From positions 62,001-126,000 of the forward strand of contig CAJMKD010000001.1 of assembly GCA_905213905.1 (NCBI GenBank): DNA of 64,000 nucleotides. The letters run 5' to 3'. The notes under the pieces are model-generated. The model did not search any database, was not told the origin of the DNA, and saw nothing but the letters and a program-made list of their open reading frames with translations. A program made the translations under genes and the position numbers. Every line of letters begins with the position of its first letter. The stretch's first letter is position 1. Below are positions 18,558 through 27,860 of this stretch, piece by piece. Source of the stretch: an uncultured Sutterella sp. (GTDB taxonomy: Bacteria > Pseudomonadota > Gammaproteobacteria > Burkholderiales > Burkholderiaceae_F).

Positions 18558-19775
18558 ATGTCACTTAAGCCAGCAGTCGCCTTCGTTCTTGCCAGCGTCT
18601 TTCTCGACGCGCTCGGCATCGGCATCATCATTCCTGTGCTGCCTCGGCTTGTCGGCACATTGACCGAGACCCCCGACCTGCAAACGATTTGGTACGGGGC
18701 CATCATGGTGAGCTACGGTCTGATGCAATTCTTTTCAGCCCCCGTGATCGGCGCAATTTCAGACAGAATCGGCAGACGCCCAGTGTTGCTCGCCGGCATT
18801 GCCGGTCTCGGCATCATGATGTTCGCGCCTGCACTCTGCGATTCGCTTTGGCTCATTCTTTTCTCTCGAATTCTCGCAGGAACGATGAGCTCAAACATCG
18901 TAGTAGCGCAAGCCTACATTGCAGACGTCACCCCAGCGGGGCAGAGAACGGCAGCATTCGGTCGAATCGGCGCGATCTTCGGCATTGCCTTCATTCTCGG
19001 GCCGGCTTTGGGCGGCCTTCTGGGGGAGAACAATCCTCGGCTTCCGTTCTATGTAGCTGGAAGCATCTGCGTGCTCAATTTCCTTTATGGGCTTTTTGTT
19101 TTGCCTGAAAGTTTGACAACGCCGAGTCGATCCCCGATCACCCTGACGCGCATCAATCCTTTCTCCGCTCTTGCTGCGCTCTCAAAAGAACGACTTGTGT
19201 TGCCGCTCCTTTTCGTCGTCATGCTCTACACGCTGTCGCAAAGCCTTATGCAATGCACCTGGGCGCTTTACACAGAGTTCCGCTACGGCTGGACCCCAGC
19301 AGCCATCGGCTTTTCGATTTTTGCGCTCGGCTGTTCGATCACGGTTGTGCAAGGCTACCTGCTTTCTCGGCTCACCAATCGCTTTTCAACAAGACGGCTG
19401 GTTCTGGGGGGACTTGCATGCGGCATTATCTCCTTTCTCTGCATCGGCTTTTCTCCCATTGCATTCCCTGCAGCCATTGCCGTTTGTGCGGTAGCCCTGA
19501 TGGGAATCGTTGGACCGATTCTGCAGGGTGTTATCAGCCGCACCGGCTCCCCTTATACCCAAGGCGTACGCCTCGGGGCCATGAGTTCAATCAATAGCTT
19601 CACTGGCGCAATAAGTCCCTTGATCGGCACGCCGCTTCTGTTCTTTACCTCCAGTTTTGAACCTGATTCTCTGGCGGCAGGAACACCTTTTTTCCTGTGT
19701 GCGCTCATCGTTGCAGTTGCACTCATTCTTTCGCTTCGCTTCCCGCTGCCAGAAGAAACTCATCGCTATTCCTGA
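18558..19775 (+). CDS. MFS drug/H+ antiporter, Tet-like (DHA1 family)
   Basis: This is a 405-residue, 12-helix major facilitator. The first helix reads VFLDALGIGIIIPVLP, close to tetracycline pumps of the TetA(A-C) group. Loop 2-3 has the motif A sequence GAISDRIGRRPVL and motif C appears as GPALGGLLG. Export of a drug or a metabolite in exchange for protons is expected; resistance cannot be claimed, since chromosomal TetA-like pumps often have other substrates. Start ATG 18558 (MSLKPAVAFVLASVFLD) is chosen over an open frame beginning at 18426. No tetR-type regulator is adjacent. Confidence 0.88.
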   Translation: MSLKPAVAFVLASVFLDALGIGIIIPVLPRLVGTLTETPDLQTIWYGAIMVSYGLMQFFSAPVIGAISDRIGRRPVLLAGIAGLGIMMFAPALCDSLWLILFSRILAGTMSSNIVVAQAYIADVTPAGQRTAAFGRIGAIFGIAFILGPALGGLLGENNPRLPFYVAGSICVLNFLYGLFVLPESLTTPSRSPITLTRINPFSALAALSKERLVLPLLFVVMLYTLSQSLMQCTWALYTEFRYGWTPAAIGFSIFALGCSITVVQGYLLSRLTNRFSTRRLVLGGLACGIISFLCIGFSPIAFPAAIAVCAVALMGIVGPILQGVISRTGSPYTQGVRLGAMSSINSFTGAISPLIGTPLLFFTSSFEPDSLAAGTPFFLCALIVAVALILSLRFPLPEETHRYS

Positions 19776-19786
19776 AAGGAATAGCG
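19764..19786 (+). terminator. Hairpin at the end of the MFS gene
   Basis: CGCTATTCCT pairs with AGGAATAGCG around a GAA loop and includes the stop codon. There is no U tract, so termination is uncertain. Two further short stems (CCTCT/AGAGG type) lie at 19857-19872 and about 19893-19908. Confidence 0.4.
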
Positions 19787-19998
19787 CTGAACGCCCTATC
19801 CATCAATCATCTTCAAGCAATCCTATCTGAGGCTCTACCTCTTCAGCAATATCGCCGCCTCTCCTGAGAGGCTTACGCCCTTAAAACGCTCCTCTCCGTT
19901 CAGAGGGGCTGACATTTTTGAAAAATCTGCATAAAAATCACCATTAAAAGACCCCCTGCTCTCAACGAGTTCACCTCGATTCGTTACCCCTTCTCCGA

Positions 19999-20247
19999 AT
20001 GAACTATTCAGCCGTTCTGCTCATAGCACAGCCCGGGCGCCTTGAACAAGCGCTGACTGATGCCGCGGCTATTCCTGGCGTCGATATTCATCAGATTGAT
20101 CGTTCCAGAGAACGTGCCATCTGCACGCTGGAAGCCGCGAGCATTGATGATGAAGTTCGCCTGTTTTCCGTTGTGCGCTCCCTTGAGGCCGTACTCGATC
20201 TCAGCTTGATCGAGCACTTGCCCGAGGCTGATGTCCCCGCTGCTTGA
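19999..20247 (+). CDS. napD: Periplasmic nitrate reductase assembly chaperone NapD
   Basis: NapD is a small cytoplasmic chaperone that binds the Tat signal of NapA and holds it until the molybdenum cofactor is inserted. The 82 residues have the ferredoxin-like pattern of the family: a beta strand with YSAVLLIAQPG, GVDIHQIDRSRERAICTLEA, then a helix and LSLIEHL. No good ribosome site is visible before ATG 19999. It is the first gene of napDAGHB and ends 83 bp before napA. Confidence 0.9.
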   Translation: MNYSAVLLIAQPGRLEQALTDAAAIPGVDIHQIDRSRERAICTLEAASIDDEVRLFSVVRSLEAVLDLSLIEHLPEADVPAA

Positions 20248-20330
20248 AGTTCGCTCCAAACGCCTGTCCTTGTCCTCTTATTCGGCAGACCAGGCATGCA
20301 AAGCCTCAATCCCGTATGGAGAAATCCGTC

Positions 20331-23075
20331 ATGTCTAACACCATTCAGATTCATCGCCGCAACCTGTTGAAAACAGGGCTAGCTGCCAGCGCCGCTATTT
20401 CTCTCGGCATGCCCGTTACCGCCGCGCAGGCAGAGGCGGCTTCGAAGACGGAAGAAGGCATTGCCTGGCACAAAGGTGTCTGCCGCTTCTGCGGCACAGG
20501 CTGCGGACTGCTTGTCGGCGTACGGGACGGCCGCATCGTTGCCACCAAGGGTGACCCGGAAGCCCCAGTCAATCGCGGCCTCAATTGCGTCAAGGGATAC
20601 TTCAACGCCAAGATCATGTATGGCAAGGATCGCCTGACAACGCCGCTCATGCGTCGTAAGAACGGGAAATTCGATAAGACAGGCAAATTCGAACCCGTTT
20701 CATGGGAAGAAGCGCTTGACGAAATGGCGCGTCAGCTGATGAGGGTTTACAAAACGAAGGGACCTGCAGGCATTGCCGTTATCGGCTCGGGGCAGTACAC
20801 GATTCCGGAAGCTTATGCGGCTTCAAAGTTTATGAAGGCTGGACTTCGCTCCAACAACATCGACCCGAATGCGCGCCTCTGCATGGCATCTGCCGTCGTG
20901 GGCTTTTATCAGACCTTCGGCATTGATGAGCCCGCCAACAACTATGGCGATATAGAGCTCAGCGACCTGATGGTGCTATGGGGCAACAATATGGCCGAAG
21001 CGCATCCGGTGCTTTGGTCTCGCGTCGCCAATCGACGGCTGACGGAAAAGCGTACGAAAATCGTTCAGATAACGACGCACCGCAACTCCTCGTCGAATCT
21101 GGCAGATATTGTCATCGTGATGCGTCCGAATGCTGACCTCGCGATCCTCAACTTTTTGCAACGCGAAATCGTCAAGCGCGGCGTTATGAACCGCGAATTT
21201 GTCGAAAAGCACTGCATTTTCTCGACTGGCGTCACGGACATCGGCTACGGTCTTCGAAACACGGATAAATACGCACGCCCTGCGGAAAAAGACACGCTCG
21301 CCAAGCAGCTCGTCGTTAAGCTCGACAAATACGAGGCCATCGGCCAAGGCCGCAAGCCTGGCGAAAGCATTGCGCAAAGAAATTCAGGCGCCTCAGCAGG
21401 CAATCATTGGCGCATAACCTTCGAAGACTATGCCAAAGCGCTCGAGCCTTATACGCTTGATTTTGTAGCCGAGCTTGCCAAGGGAGACAACGACGAATCG
21501 CTTGACACATTCAAACAAAAGCTCATGACGCTGGCGGACCTTGTCTGCGACAAAGAACGCAAAATGATGAGCTTTTGGTGCATGGGCGTCAATCAGCATC
21601 AGCGCGGCGTTTGGGTGAACGAACAAATCTACTCGGTTCATCTCCTGCTTGGTAAGCATGGCCTGCCTGGCAGCGGAGCGTTTTCGCTTACGGGGCAGCC
21701 ATCGGCCTGTGGATCTGCGCGCGAAGTGGGCGCCTTCTGCCATCGCCTACCTTCGGACATGCTCGTCGCAAACCCGAAGCACCGCGCAAAGACAGAAAAA
21801 ATCTGGAACATCCCTGCGGGCACGCTTAACCCGAAAGTGGGTGCTTCGCTCATGGAAATCCTGCGCGGTCTTGAAGACGGCTCGATCGATTTTGTTTGGA
21901 CTCAGGTCGTCAACGTTCTGCAATCTGCACCCAACAACACGCATTGGCTCGAAGCCATGCGCCGCTCCGACGCTTTTGTTGTCGTATCGGATATTTATCC
22001 GACCTACTCGGCACGCGCAGCTGATCTGATTCTGCCCGCAGCAGCTCATTTTGAAAAATGGGGTCTTTACGGCAACGGCGAACGTCGAACACAAGGCTGG
22101 CACCAGCTCGTTAAGGCGCCCGGCCTAGCTCGAACGGACATTTGGATGATGATGGCGCTTGCCCAGCGCATCCGAATTGCCGATACCTGGAAAGCTCAAC
22201 CGCTCAAGGGCGCGCCTGGCGATGTGCTGCCCGACGTTCTTGAAGCAGCCAAAGCCATGGGCATTAGCGCTGAAGCCACGCTTTTTGACGTTCTTTATGC
22301 CCCGACAGGCCTGCGTGCCAAGGCCGTATGGCCGGATCCAAAATATCCCGGCGAACGCAATGCCACCGGTGAAGCGCTCGGTCTTGACTACTTCCCGGAA
22401 AAGGCGCTCTTTACCGAATACCGAGCCTTCACGCTCGGCGACGGCCACGATCTTGCTGACTTCGACACTTATATGGATGCCAATTGTCGCGGTCTTCTCT
22501 GGCCGGTCGTCAACGGCAAAGAAACCCCCTACCGCTTCAATGTCGATTTTGACCCGTATGCAAAAACCGACAACCTTTTCTACGGCAAGCTCATGAAGGA
22601 AATTCCGACGGGCAATCAGTACGGCATCACGGAAAAAACCGCCAGAAGCAAGCCTGGCACAGCCAAAATCTTTTTCCGCCCCTACGCTGCTCCCGTAGAA
22701 CAACCCGACGGCCGCTACGATCTCTGGCTTTGCACAGGCCGAATACTCGAGCACTGGCATACCGGCTCCATGACACGACGCGTCCCGGAACTGCATCGCG
22801 CAGCACCCGCTGCACTGCTTTACATGAACCCCGGCGACGCAGAAAAGCGCGGCCTCAAGCGCGGCGATCTCGCTCACGTGGAGAGCCGCTACGGCACGTG
22901 CCGAGCGGTTGTCGAAACGCAGCGCCGCAACATCCTGCCTGCTGGCAGCGTTTGGCTCGCATTTTTTGATGAAAAAGTCCGCACCAACGCCGTCGTGATC
23001 GACAGCACCGACCCGATTTCGTTGGAACCGGACTATAAAAAAACGGCTGTTTTCGTCAAGAAAGCCGCCGACTAA
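20331..23075 (+). CDS. napA: Periplasmic nitrate reductase catalytic subunit NapA
   Basis: NapA reduces nitrate to nitrite in the periplasm with a bis-MGD molybdenum cofactor. The start at 20331 (GGAG 9 nt upstream) gives a Tat signal, HRRNLLKTGLAASAAISLG. Cys51, Cys54, Cys58 and Cys86 fit the 4Fe-4S site (VCRFCGTGCGLLVGV), and Cys184 in NARLCMASAV is the expected Mo ligand. At 914 residues it is longer than the E. coli enzyme (828) and nearer the long epsilonproteobacterial type. It is followed by napG after 4 bp. Confidence 0.97.
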   Translation: MSNTIQIHRRNLLKTGLAASAAISLGMPVTAAQAEAASKTEEGIAWHKGVCRFCGTGCGLLVGVRDGRIVATKGDPEAPVNRGLNCVKGYFNAKIMYGKDRLTTPLMRRKNGKFDKTGKFEPVSWEEALDEMARQLMRVYKTKGPAGIAVIGSGQYTIPEAYAASKFMKAGLRSNNIDPNARLCMASAVVGFYQTFGIDEPANNYGDIELSDLMVLWGNNMAEAHPVLWSRVANRRLTEKRTKIVQITTHRNSSSNLADIVIVMRPNADLAILNFLQREIVKRGVMNREFVEKHCIFSTGVTDIGYGLRNTDKYARPAEKDTLAKQLVVKLDKYEAIGQGRKPGESIAQRNSGASAGNHWRITFEDYAKALEPYTLDFVAELAKGDNDESLDTFKQKLMTLADLVCDKERKMMSFWCMGVNQHQRGVWVNEQIYSVHLLLGKHGLPGSGAFSLTGQPSACGSAREVGAFCHRLPSDMLVANPKHRAKTEKIWNIPAGTLNPKVGASLMEILRGLEDGSIDFVWTQVVNVLQSAPNNTHWLEAMRRSDAFVVVSDIYPTYSARAADLILPAAAHFEKWGLYGNGERRTQGWHQLVKAPGLARTDIWMMMALAQRIRIADTWKAQPLKGAPGDVLPDVLEAAKAMGISAEATLFDVLYAPTGLRAKAVWPDPKYPGERNATGEALGLDYFPEKALFTEYRAFTLGDGHDLADFDTYMDANCRGLLWPVVNGKETPYRFNVDFDPYAKTDNLFYGKLMKEIPTGNQYGITEKTARSKPGTAKIFFRPYAAPVEQPDGRYDLWLCTGRILEHWHTGSMTRRVPELHRAAPAALLYMNPGDAEKRGLKRGDLAHVESRYGTCRAVVETQRRNILPAGSVWLAFFDEKVRTNAVVIDSTDPISLEPDYKKTAVFVKKAAD

Positions 23076-23079
23076 GCAC

Positions 23080-23895
23080 ATGAGTGCATCTTCGAAAAAA
23101 GGCGGCACTTCAACGTTGCGTCCTGTTTCCCGTCGCGCCTTCCTAGAGGGAGCGGCGGGTGCAATCGGAGGCGCAGCATTCTGCGCCTTTGGACTCAGTG
23201 CTTTGCCGCTGCAAAGCCGCAGCGCTTGGGCACCCCGTCCGCCAGGTGCGCTTGAGGACGATCGCTTCACTGCCGCGTGTGCACGATGCGGGCAATGCGT
23301 CAAAGCGTGCCCGCACGGCACGCTTCGACTTGCAAGCATGGGAGACCCGGCATCTGCCGGCACCCCCTACTTCACCCCACGAGACATCCCCTGCTTTATG
23401 TGCAAGGATCTGCCTTGCGTCAAAGCCTGTCCGACGGGAGCGCTCGATCCCTCGCTCGAGGACATTGCCGACGCACGCATGGGCGTGGCAGTCATCGATC
23501 CTCAATCTTGTCTTTCCTGGCAAGGGCTGCGTTGCGAAGTCTGCTTCCGAGAATGTCCGGAAGCCAATCGCGCGCTCACTATCGAGCCCCATCCGCGCGA
23601 ACTCTCAAAGCATGCAGTCTTTGTGCCTATGGTGCACCCCGAAAGCTGCACAGGATGCGGACTTTGCGAAAAAGGATGCCCGACGGATGTTCCCGCCATT
23701 CGAATCGCAGATCCAGCAAAAGTTCTTGGTGCTATCGGTGCGCACTATCGACTGGGCTGGCTCTCGGAGGACGACCCAAAGAATACGCGCCGCATTCAAT
23801 CCGATCAGATCCCACAACAAATGCGCCAACCCGCTACCGATGATCAGTCGGAAGTTCCAGGGCTCGAGTATCTCAATAGCGAAGAGGCTTTCTGA
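23080..23895 (+). CDS. napG: Ferredoxin-type protein NapG
   Basis: NapG is a periplasmic four-cluster 4Fe-4S protein that works with NapH to pass quinol electrons to NapB and NapA. The 271 residues start with a Tat signal (SRRAFLEGAAGAIGG). Cysteine groups follow: CARCGQCVKACPHG, CFMCKDLPCVKACPTG, CEVCFRECPE and CTGCGLCEKGCPTD. Its stop codon overlaps the napH start as TGATG. No napF or napC is present in this cluster. Confidence 0.95.
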   Translation: MSASSKKGGTSTLRPVSRRAFLEGAAGAIGGAAFCAFGLSALPLQSRSAWAPRPPGALEDDRFTAACARCGQCVKACPHGTLRLASMGDPASAGTPYFTPRDIPCFMCKDLPCVKACPTGALDPSLEDIADARMGVAVIDPQSCLSWQGLRCEVCFRECPEANRALTIEPHPRELSKHAVFVPMVHPESCTGCGLCEKGCPTDVPAIRIADPAKVLGAIGAHYRLGWLSEDDPKNTRRIQSDQIPQQMRQPATDDQSEVPGLEYLNSEEAF

Positions 23896-24842
23896 TGATT
23901 TCAGAGAAGAAAACTGTGCGGCACCTTCCGCCTGCTTCGTCTTTTGCTGAGAAGCTGATCCGGATGCGCTTTACGCTTGCACGTCGCGTTGCGCAGCTCC
24001 TTGTCCTCGCTCTCTTCATCGGAACAGCGCGCTGGGATTGGGCAATCGGCGGACATCCGATTCTCTCGGGTGATCTTTCTGCTTCGACAGTTCTCGATCT
24101 GATTCCGCTTGCTGATCCGCTGGCCCTTCTTGAGCGGCTTGCTGCCGGCATACTGCCGACGGCAACCGTACTGCTTGGCGCCGCCATTGTGCTGACAGCT
24201 TACGGCGTGCTCGGCGCTCGTGTTTTCTGCGGATGGATCTGCCCAATGAACCTTGTTGTTGAAGCTGCGCAGTGGCTACGCACCAAATGCGGCTTTTCAG
24301 CAGACTTTGTGCGGATTTCAAAAAAATCGCGATACGTCGTGCTTGCAGGCGTTCTCATCGCAAGCGCCGCAACTGGCTCTGCGGCATTTGAAGCCGTAAG
24401 TCCGCAAGGCTTCTTGTGGCGAGATCTTATCTGGGGCTCAGGCCTCTCGGCACTTGCATGCGCATTGGCGATTTTTGCGCTTGAACTCTTCGTCATGCGC
24501 GACGGCTGGTGCGGCCATCTGTGTCCGTTGGGCGCCTTCTGGGCCTGTGTAGGCCACGCGCAACCGCGTCCGCAGCTTTCGATTCGTTTTGAAGCCAAGC
24601 AATGCACGCATTGCGGCGATTGTCTTCATGTCTGTCCCGAACGGCAAATCATTCGCTTCAAAACACTCGAAAAGCTGAACCGCATCCCGACAGCGGAATG
24701 CATAGCCTGCGGTCGATGCATCAGCATCTGTCCAGAAAATGCGCTTCACTTTGCTCTAGGACCATTCAAGTCTTCGGCGCAGTCCCAGCAGCCGAATCAA
24801 GACCTCAAAAACAATGCCTCCCATTCTGCCCATAGGAGATAG
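23895..24842 (+). CDS. napH: Quinol dehydrogenase membrane component NapH
   Basis: NapH is a four-helix inner-membrane protein that oxidises quinol for the periplasmic nitrate reductase. The 315 residues show the two CX3CP motifs, CGWICPMN and CGHLCPLG, after membrane helices, and two C-terminal 4Fe-4S motifs (CTHCGDCLHVCPE and CIACGRCISICPE) on the cytoplasmic side. Start overlaps the end of napG; napB follows by 3 bp. The gene lacks a NapC partner, so NapGH is the likely sole quinol route here. Confidence 0.95.
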   Translation: MISEKKTVRHLPPASSFAEKLIRMRFTLARRVAQLLVLALFIGTARWDWAIGGHPILSGDLSASTVLDLIPLADPLALLERLAAGILPTATVLLGAAIVLTAYGVLGARVFCGWICPMNLVVEAAQWLRTKCGFSADFVRISKKSRYVVLAGVLIASAATGSAAFEAVSPQGFLWRDLIWGSGLSALACALAIFALELFVMRDGWCGHLCPLGAFWACVGHAQPRPQLSIRFEAKQCTHCGDCLHVCPERQIIRFKTLEKLNRIPTAECIACGRCISICPENALHFALGPFKSSAQSQQPNQDLKNNASHSAHRR

Positions 24843-24845
24843 AAC

Positions 24846-25175
24846 ATGAACCGCTTTCCTCGCGTAGCTGCCCTGATGTGCAGTTTTTTCGCCGCAGGCC
24901 CTATCTGGTCCGCCCCGCAGGCCGACGCCGTTGGCACGCCCGGCGTTGTCCCTCATCCGATCGCCGATTATTTGCCGATCACAATCGATAAAAACATGTG
25001 CCTCATGTGTCATCGAAAGGCTTCCGGATCCGTTGCGCAAAAGGGAGAAATACCTCTGTCTCACTTCAAAGCAGGCAAGCTTTCCGGCGAGCGCTATGAA
25101 TGCACGCTCTGCCATGCGCCGAGCGCAGGTTCAGGAGAACTTGCACCGGTTGACCCTAATGACGCTGTTCACTAA
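24846..25175 (+). CDS. napB: Diheme cytochrome c subunit NapB
   Basis: NapB passes electrons to NapA. The 109-residue precursor has a signal peptide (cleavage near IWSA) and two CXXCH haem motifs, CLMCH and CTLCH, with HPIADYLPITIDKN just before the first, a pattern typical of NapB. It is shorter than the usual roughly 150 residues, mostly at the N-terminus and C-terminus. AGGAG lies upstream of ATG 24846. It is the last gene of the operon. Confidence 0.92.
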   Translation: MNRFPRVAALMCSFFAAGPIWSAPQADAVGTPGVVPHPIADYLPITIDKNMCLMCHRKASGSVAQKGEIPLSHFKAGKLSGERYECTLCHAPSAGSGELAPVDPNDAVH

Positions 25176-25183
25176 AGCCCAGA

Positions 25184-25213
25184 AACAGGCGTCCGCCCGC
25201 ACGGATGCCTGTT
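25184..25213. terminator. Hairpin between convergent napB and narL
   Basis: AACAGGC-GTCCG pairs with CGGAT-GCCTGTT around a six-base loop. There is no strong U tract on either strand, but its position between convergent genes fits a shared terminator. Confidence 0.55.
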
Positions 25214-25226
25214 GAAATGATTCTTC

Positions 25227-25907
25227 TCAGCGCTTTTTAGCTGCCTTGCGCTGAGAGGCCCAAACAGCGGCTTCCACGCGGCTTTGAAAACCCAACTTTT
25301 TTAGAAGGTGCTTCACGTGTCCTTTGACCGTCCCGTCGGAAATCCGAAGCGCCTTGCCTATCATTTTGTTCGTGTAGCCTCGCTCGATAAGTGCGAGAAC
25401 ATCCTCTTCACGGTCCGTCAGACGAACCGGCTCTACATCTGCCTTCTTTTCCCGAATCAAATCCGTGAGATAACGCACCATTGACTGATCAACAATGAGA
25501 CGCCCCTCAAGCGTCTCCTTAAGGCTCTCCAGGAATCGCTCCGGCTCCATATCCTTTAGAAAATACCCGTCAGCTCCCGCCTTAATGCATGCCATTAAAT
25601 CATCACCGGAATCACTGACGGTGAGGATAACAACACGGCGCGACGGATCTTCTTCTTTCATTTTCGTGAGGATCTCAACACCAGAAGAGCCCTTGATGTT
25701 GAGATCAAGCACTGTCAGATCCGGTTCGTACCTCGCGATAAGCGAAAGAGCCTCTTCGCGTGTTCCGGCTTCGCCGACAACTTTAATTGCGGGTTCAAGC
25801 GCAAGAAGCTCGCAGACGCCCCGTCGAAAAAGCGGATGGTCATCCACGACGAGAACCGTGTGAATGTCTTTTTCTTCAGCGCCGCGCACTTTAGTTTCCC
25901 CTGTCAT
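25227..25907 (-). CDS. NarL/NarP-type response regulator
   Basis: A two-component response regulator of the NarL/FixJ family, 226 residues from the ATG at 25905-25907 (228 from one at 25913). The receiver domain has the acidic pair VVDD, phospho-acceptor Asp near residue 68 in TVLDLNIKG, and the conserved Lys in YFLKD. The C-terminal LuxR-type HTH reads LTDREEDVLALIERGYTNKMIG. It overlaps the end of the sensor gene and faces napDAGHB, so control of nap by nitrate is likely. NarP or NarL cannot be distinguished by eye. Confidence 0.92.
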   Translation of the reverse strand: MTGETKVRGAEEKDIHTVLVVDDHPLFRRGVCELLALEPAIKVVGEAGTREEALSLIARYEPDLTVLDLNIKGSSGVEILTKMKEEDPSRRVVILTVSDSGDDLMACIKAGADGYFLKDMEPERFLESLKETLEGRLIVDQSMVRYLTDLIREKKADVEPVRLTDREEDVLALIERGYTNKMIGKALRISDGTVKGHVKHLLKKLGFQSRVEAAVWASQRKAAKKR

Positions 25908-27759
25908 TGGCATTGTCCGTATGCGTGATTACCTGCGTCGATTGTACAAATTCCTCCGGCCTTCCCTTTCGGATGAGGCGAACGCGAGTTCCATGCGCTG
26001 GTGGCGCAAGCCCTTCAACAAACAATTCGGCTCCGATAGCCTGCGCACGCTCCTTCATGATGCCGAGACCAAAATGTTTCGCCTTCTCTGCCTTAATCGG
26101 CATGCCAACACCATTGTCGATGACTTCGAGCATAAAACCGCTTTCATCCAGTCGAGTCAACCGGATCTCTACGTGCGAGGCACGGGCGTGTTTTTCAACG
26201 TTGGCAAGCGCTTCACTCAAAATGTGCGCGAAATGGACCTGTTCGTTCGGCGTAAGCGATAAGCCCAAAAGATCGTTTCTGACCTCAACCGGCAGCCCGG
26301 TACGCTGCCGAAATGCTTCAACCGTTTCATTCACGATGCCTGAAAAGCCGCTTGAGCGTATCTGAAGGCGAAACGCCGTCAAAACCTCTCGTAACTGCCG
26401 ATACGCCGTTGAAATGCCCATATCGATTTCTTCGATAATTGCCTTTCGATCGCTTTCAGCGCCAGGCGTCGAAAATGCTCGCTTCAAGCGCAGCACTTGT
26501 ATGCGCGAAAAAGAAAGTGTCTGAGCAATCGAATCATGCAATTCACGCGCAATCGTGGAACGCTCCTCTAGCACAGCCAACCGCTGATCGTCTTCCAGCC
26601 GCAACCCTGCCGCAACCGCACGACCGATTAGTGCGGCAAGCATAGAGAGAAAATTCTTCTTCCAATCGGGACAGCCTCGGGGAAGCTGCACGCAAAGTTC
26701 CCCGAGAAGCTGATCGGCATCGAGTCCACTGAAAGAAAGCCGTTCGACCCCGCTCTTTTGATCAGCAGCTTTTTCCCAGCCTCTAGTGCGAACGAAAACA
26801 GCGCGTTGCGGCGTCATTCCTTTTTGTGCCGGCTCAAATAGATAAACTGCGGCGCACTGCGCATTTAAGAATTGAACGCTCTGCTCGAGCACAGCACCTA
26901 GCCTTTCGCGCATGTCGCCGCCTGGCAGCAATACGGTTGATGCCTTCGCCAGCGCTTCCAGGCCCTTATTTCGTCGATCGAGGTCTTTCGTTTTTTCCGC
27001 CACCTCCTTTTCTAGAGAGCCATAAAGGCGCTCGAGCTCGCTCACCATGAAGTTAAATCCGCGACCGAGACGGCCGATTTCGTCGTTGGCGCGATCCGCT
27101 TTTGTGCGTGTCGCAAAATGCCCCTGACGCACCTGTCCAACAGCGCCCTCCAATTCGGAAAGAGGTTCGAAAATCTTGCGGCGCATGATCCGAAGCATTA
27201 GATACGTCAGAGAAAAAGCCCCGAGCAGCGCAGTGATCAATATCGCTTCAATAAGTGCAAGCCTCCGGCCAAGCGTTTTTTCCAGCGCAGCGACAAACGC
27301 ATCAACTTCTGCAACAAAAGCAGGAATCTGTCTCATGAAGATCGGACGCGCTGATGCATCTTCAATGCTTTTTATGGCCAGCGGTCGTACATCTGTCTCA
27401 AAACGTTTGCGAACGCCTTCATATTTTCGGCGCACAGGATCGTCCGGATCTTTCGGAATATCAATCAGAAGCGCCGAATCTCGCAATCGCCGGTCGAACT
27501 CGGCAACAGCTGCATTTGTTTCTGTACGGCGCTCTTCCGATGTTGCATAAGGATTGGAAACCGCTACAGTCAATCGGTAGCTCATCATACGAAGGCTGCC
27601 GGAAACATTGATTGCACCGCCCGACCCAGTTGATCGCTCGATCAACAGGATTGCCGGCGCTGCCGCCACCGCCACCGCTACAAAAATGACGCAGAAGACA
27701 ATCAGAAATTCACGGTAAAGCGATCTTTCCGAACCGCGTACGAAACGACGGCTGAACAT
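25891..27759 (-). CDS. Nitrate/nitrite sensor histidine kinase, NarX/NarQ type
   Basis: A 622-residue membrane sensor. Two membrane helices (about residues 19-40 and 165-190) enclose a periplasmic sensor domain. That domain begins with the P-box GSLRMMSYRL at residues 54-63, the nitrate-binding element of NarX and NarQ, with Arg57 as the ligand candidate. A HAMP region, a coiled coil, a GAF-like segment, the HisKA_3 box ERSTIARELHDSIAQTLSF and an HATPase with DNGVGM follow. Start at 27757-27759 has GAGGAG upstream. The gene lies only about 10 nt past a terminator-like hairpin. Confidence 0.93.
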   Translation of the reverse strand: MFSRRFVRGSERSLYREFLIVFCVIFVAVAVAAAPAILLIERSTGSGGAINVSGSLRMMSYRLTVAVSNPYATSEERRTETNAAVAEFDRRLRDSALLIDIPKDPDDPVRRKYEGVRKRFETDVRPLAIKSIEDASARPIFMRQIPAFVAEVDAFVAALEKTLGRRLALIEAILITALLGAFSLTYLMLRIMRRKIFEPLSELEGAVGQVRQGHFATRTKADRANDEIGRLGRGFNFMVSELERLYGSLEKEVAEKTKDLDRRNKGLEALAKASTVLLPGGDMRERLGAVLEQSVQFLNAQCAAVYLFEPAQKGMTPQRAVFVRTRGWEKAADQKSGVERLSFSGLDADQLLGELCVQLPRGCPDWKKNFLSMLAALIGRAVAAGLRLEDDQRLAVLEERSTIARELHDSIAQTLSFSRIQVLRLKRAFSTPGAESDRKAIIEEIDMGISTAYRQLREVLTAFRLQIRSSGFSGIVNETVEAFRQRTGLPVEVRNDLLGLSLTPNEQVHFAHILSEALANVEKHARASHVEIRLTRLDESGFMLEVIDNGVGMPIKAEKAKHFGLGIMKERAQAIGAELFVEGLAPPAHGTRVRLIRKGRPEEFVQSTQVITHTDNANDRGN

Positions 27760-27772
27760 GAAGGCTCTCCTC

Positions 27773-27809
27773 AAAAAAAGCTCCGTTTCAGTCCCGACCG
27801 AAACGGAGC
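27773..27809 (-). terminator. Terminator or attenuator between the oxidoreductase operon and narX
   Basis: GCTCCGTTTC pairs with GAAACGGAGC around a 10-nt loop, followed by TTTTTTT on the minus strand. The narX ribosome site begins within two bases of the U tract. Confidence 0.85.
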
Positions 27810-27860
27810 ATTCATCTGCAAGCAAACGTCGGCCGCAACGACCGCCGACGCTCTGCTGTC

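Noticed and set aside
18558..19775. Calling the MFS gene a tetracycline resistance determinant
   Set aside because: It resembles TetA in motifs, but there is no adjacent tetR, and chromosomal relatives often have other substrates.
19836..19991. TACYYMT heptamers (19836 and 19985) as NarL/NarP sites before napD
   Set aside because: They are single heptamers, not the 7-2-7 pair, one is almost at the start codon, and such short motifs occur by chance.
22125..23363. 412-codon minus-strand frame across napA and napG
   Set aside because: Spans two genes with clear cofactor motifs on the plus strand; composition is not protein-like.
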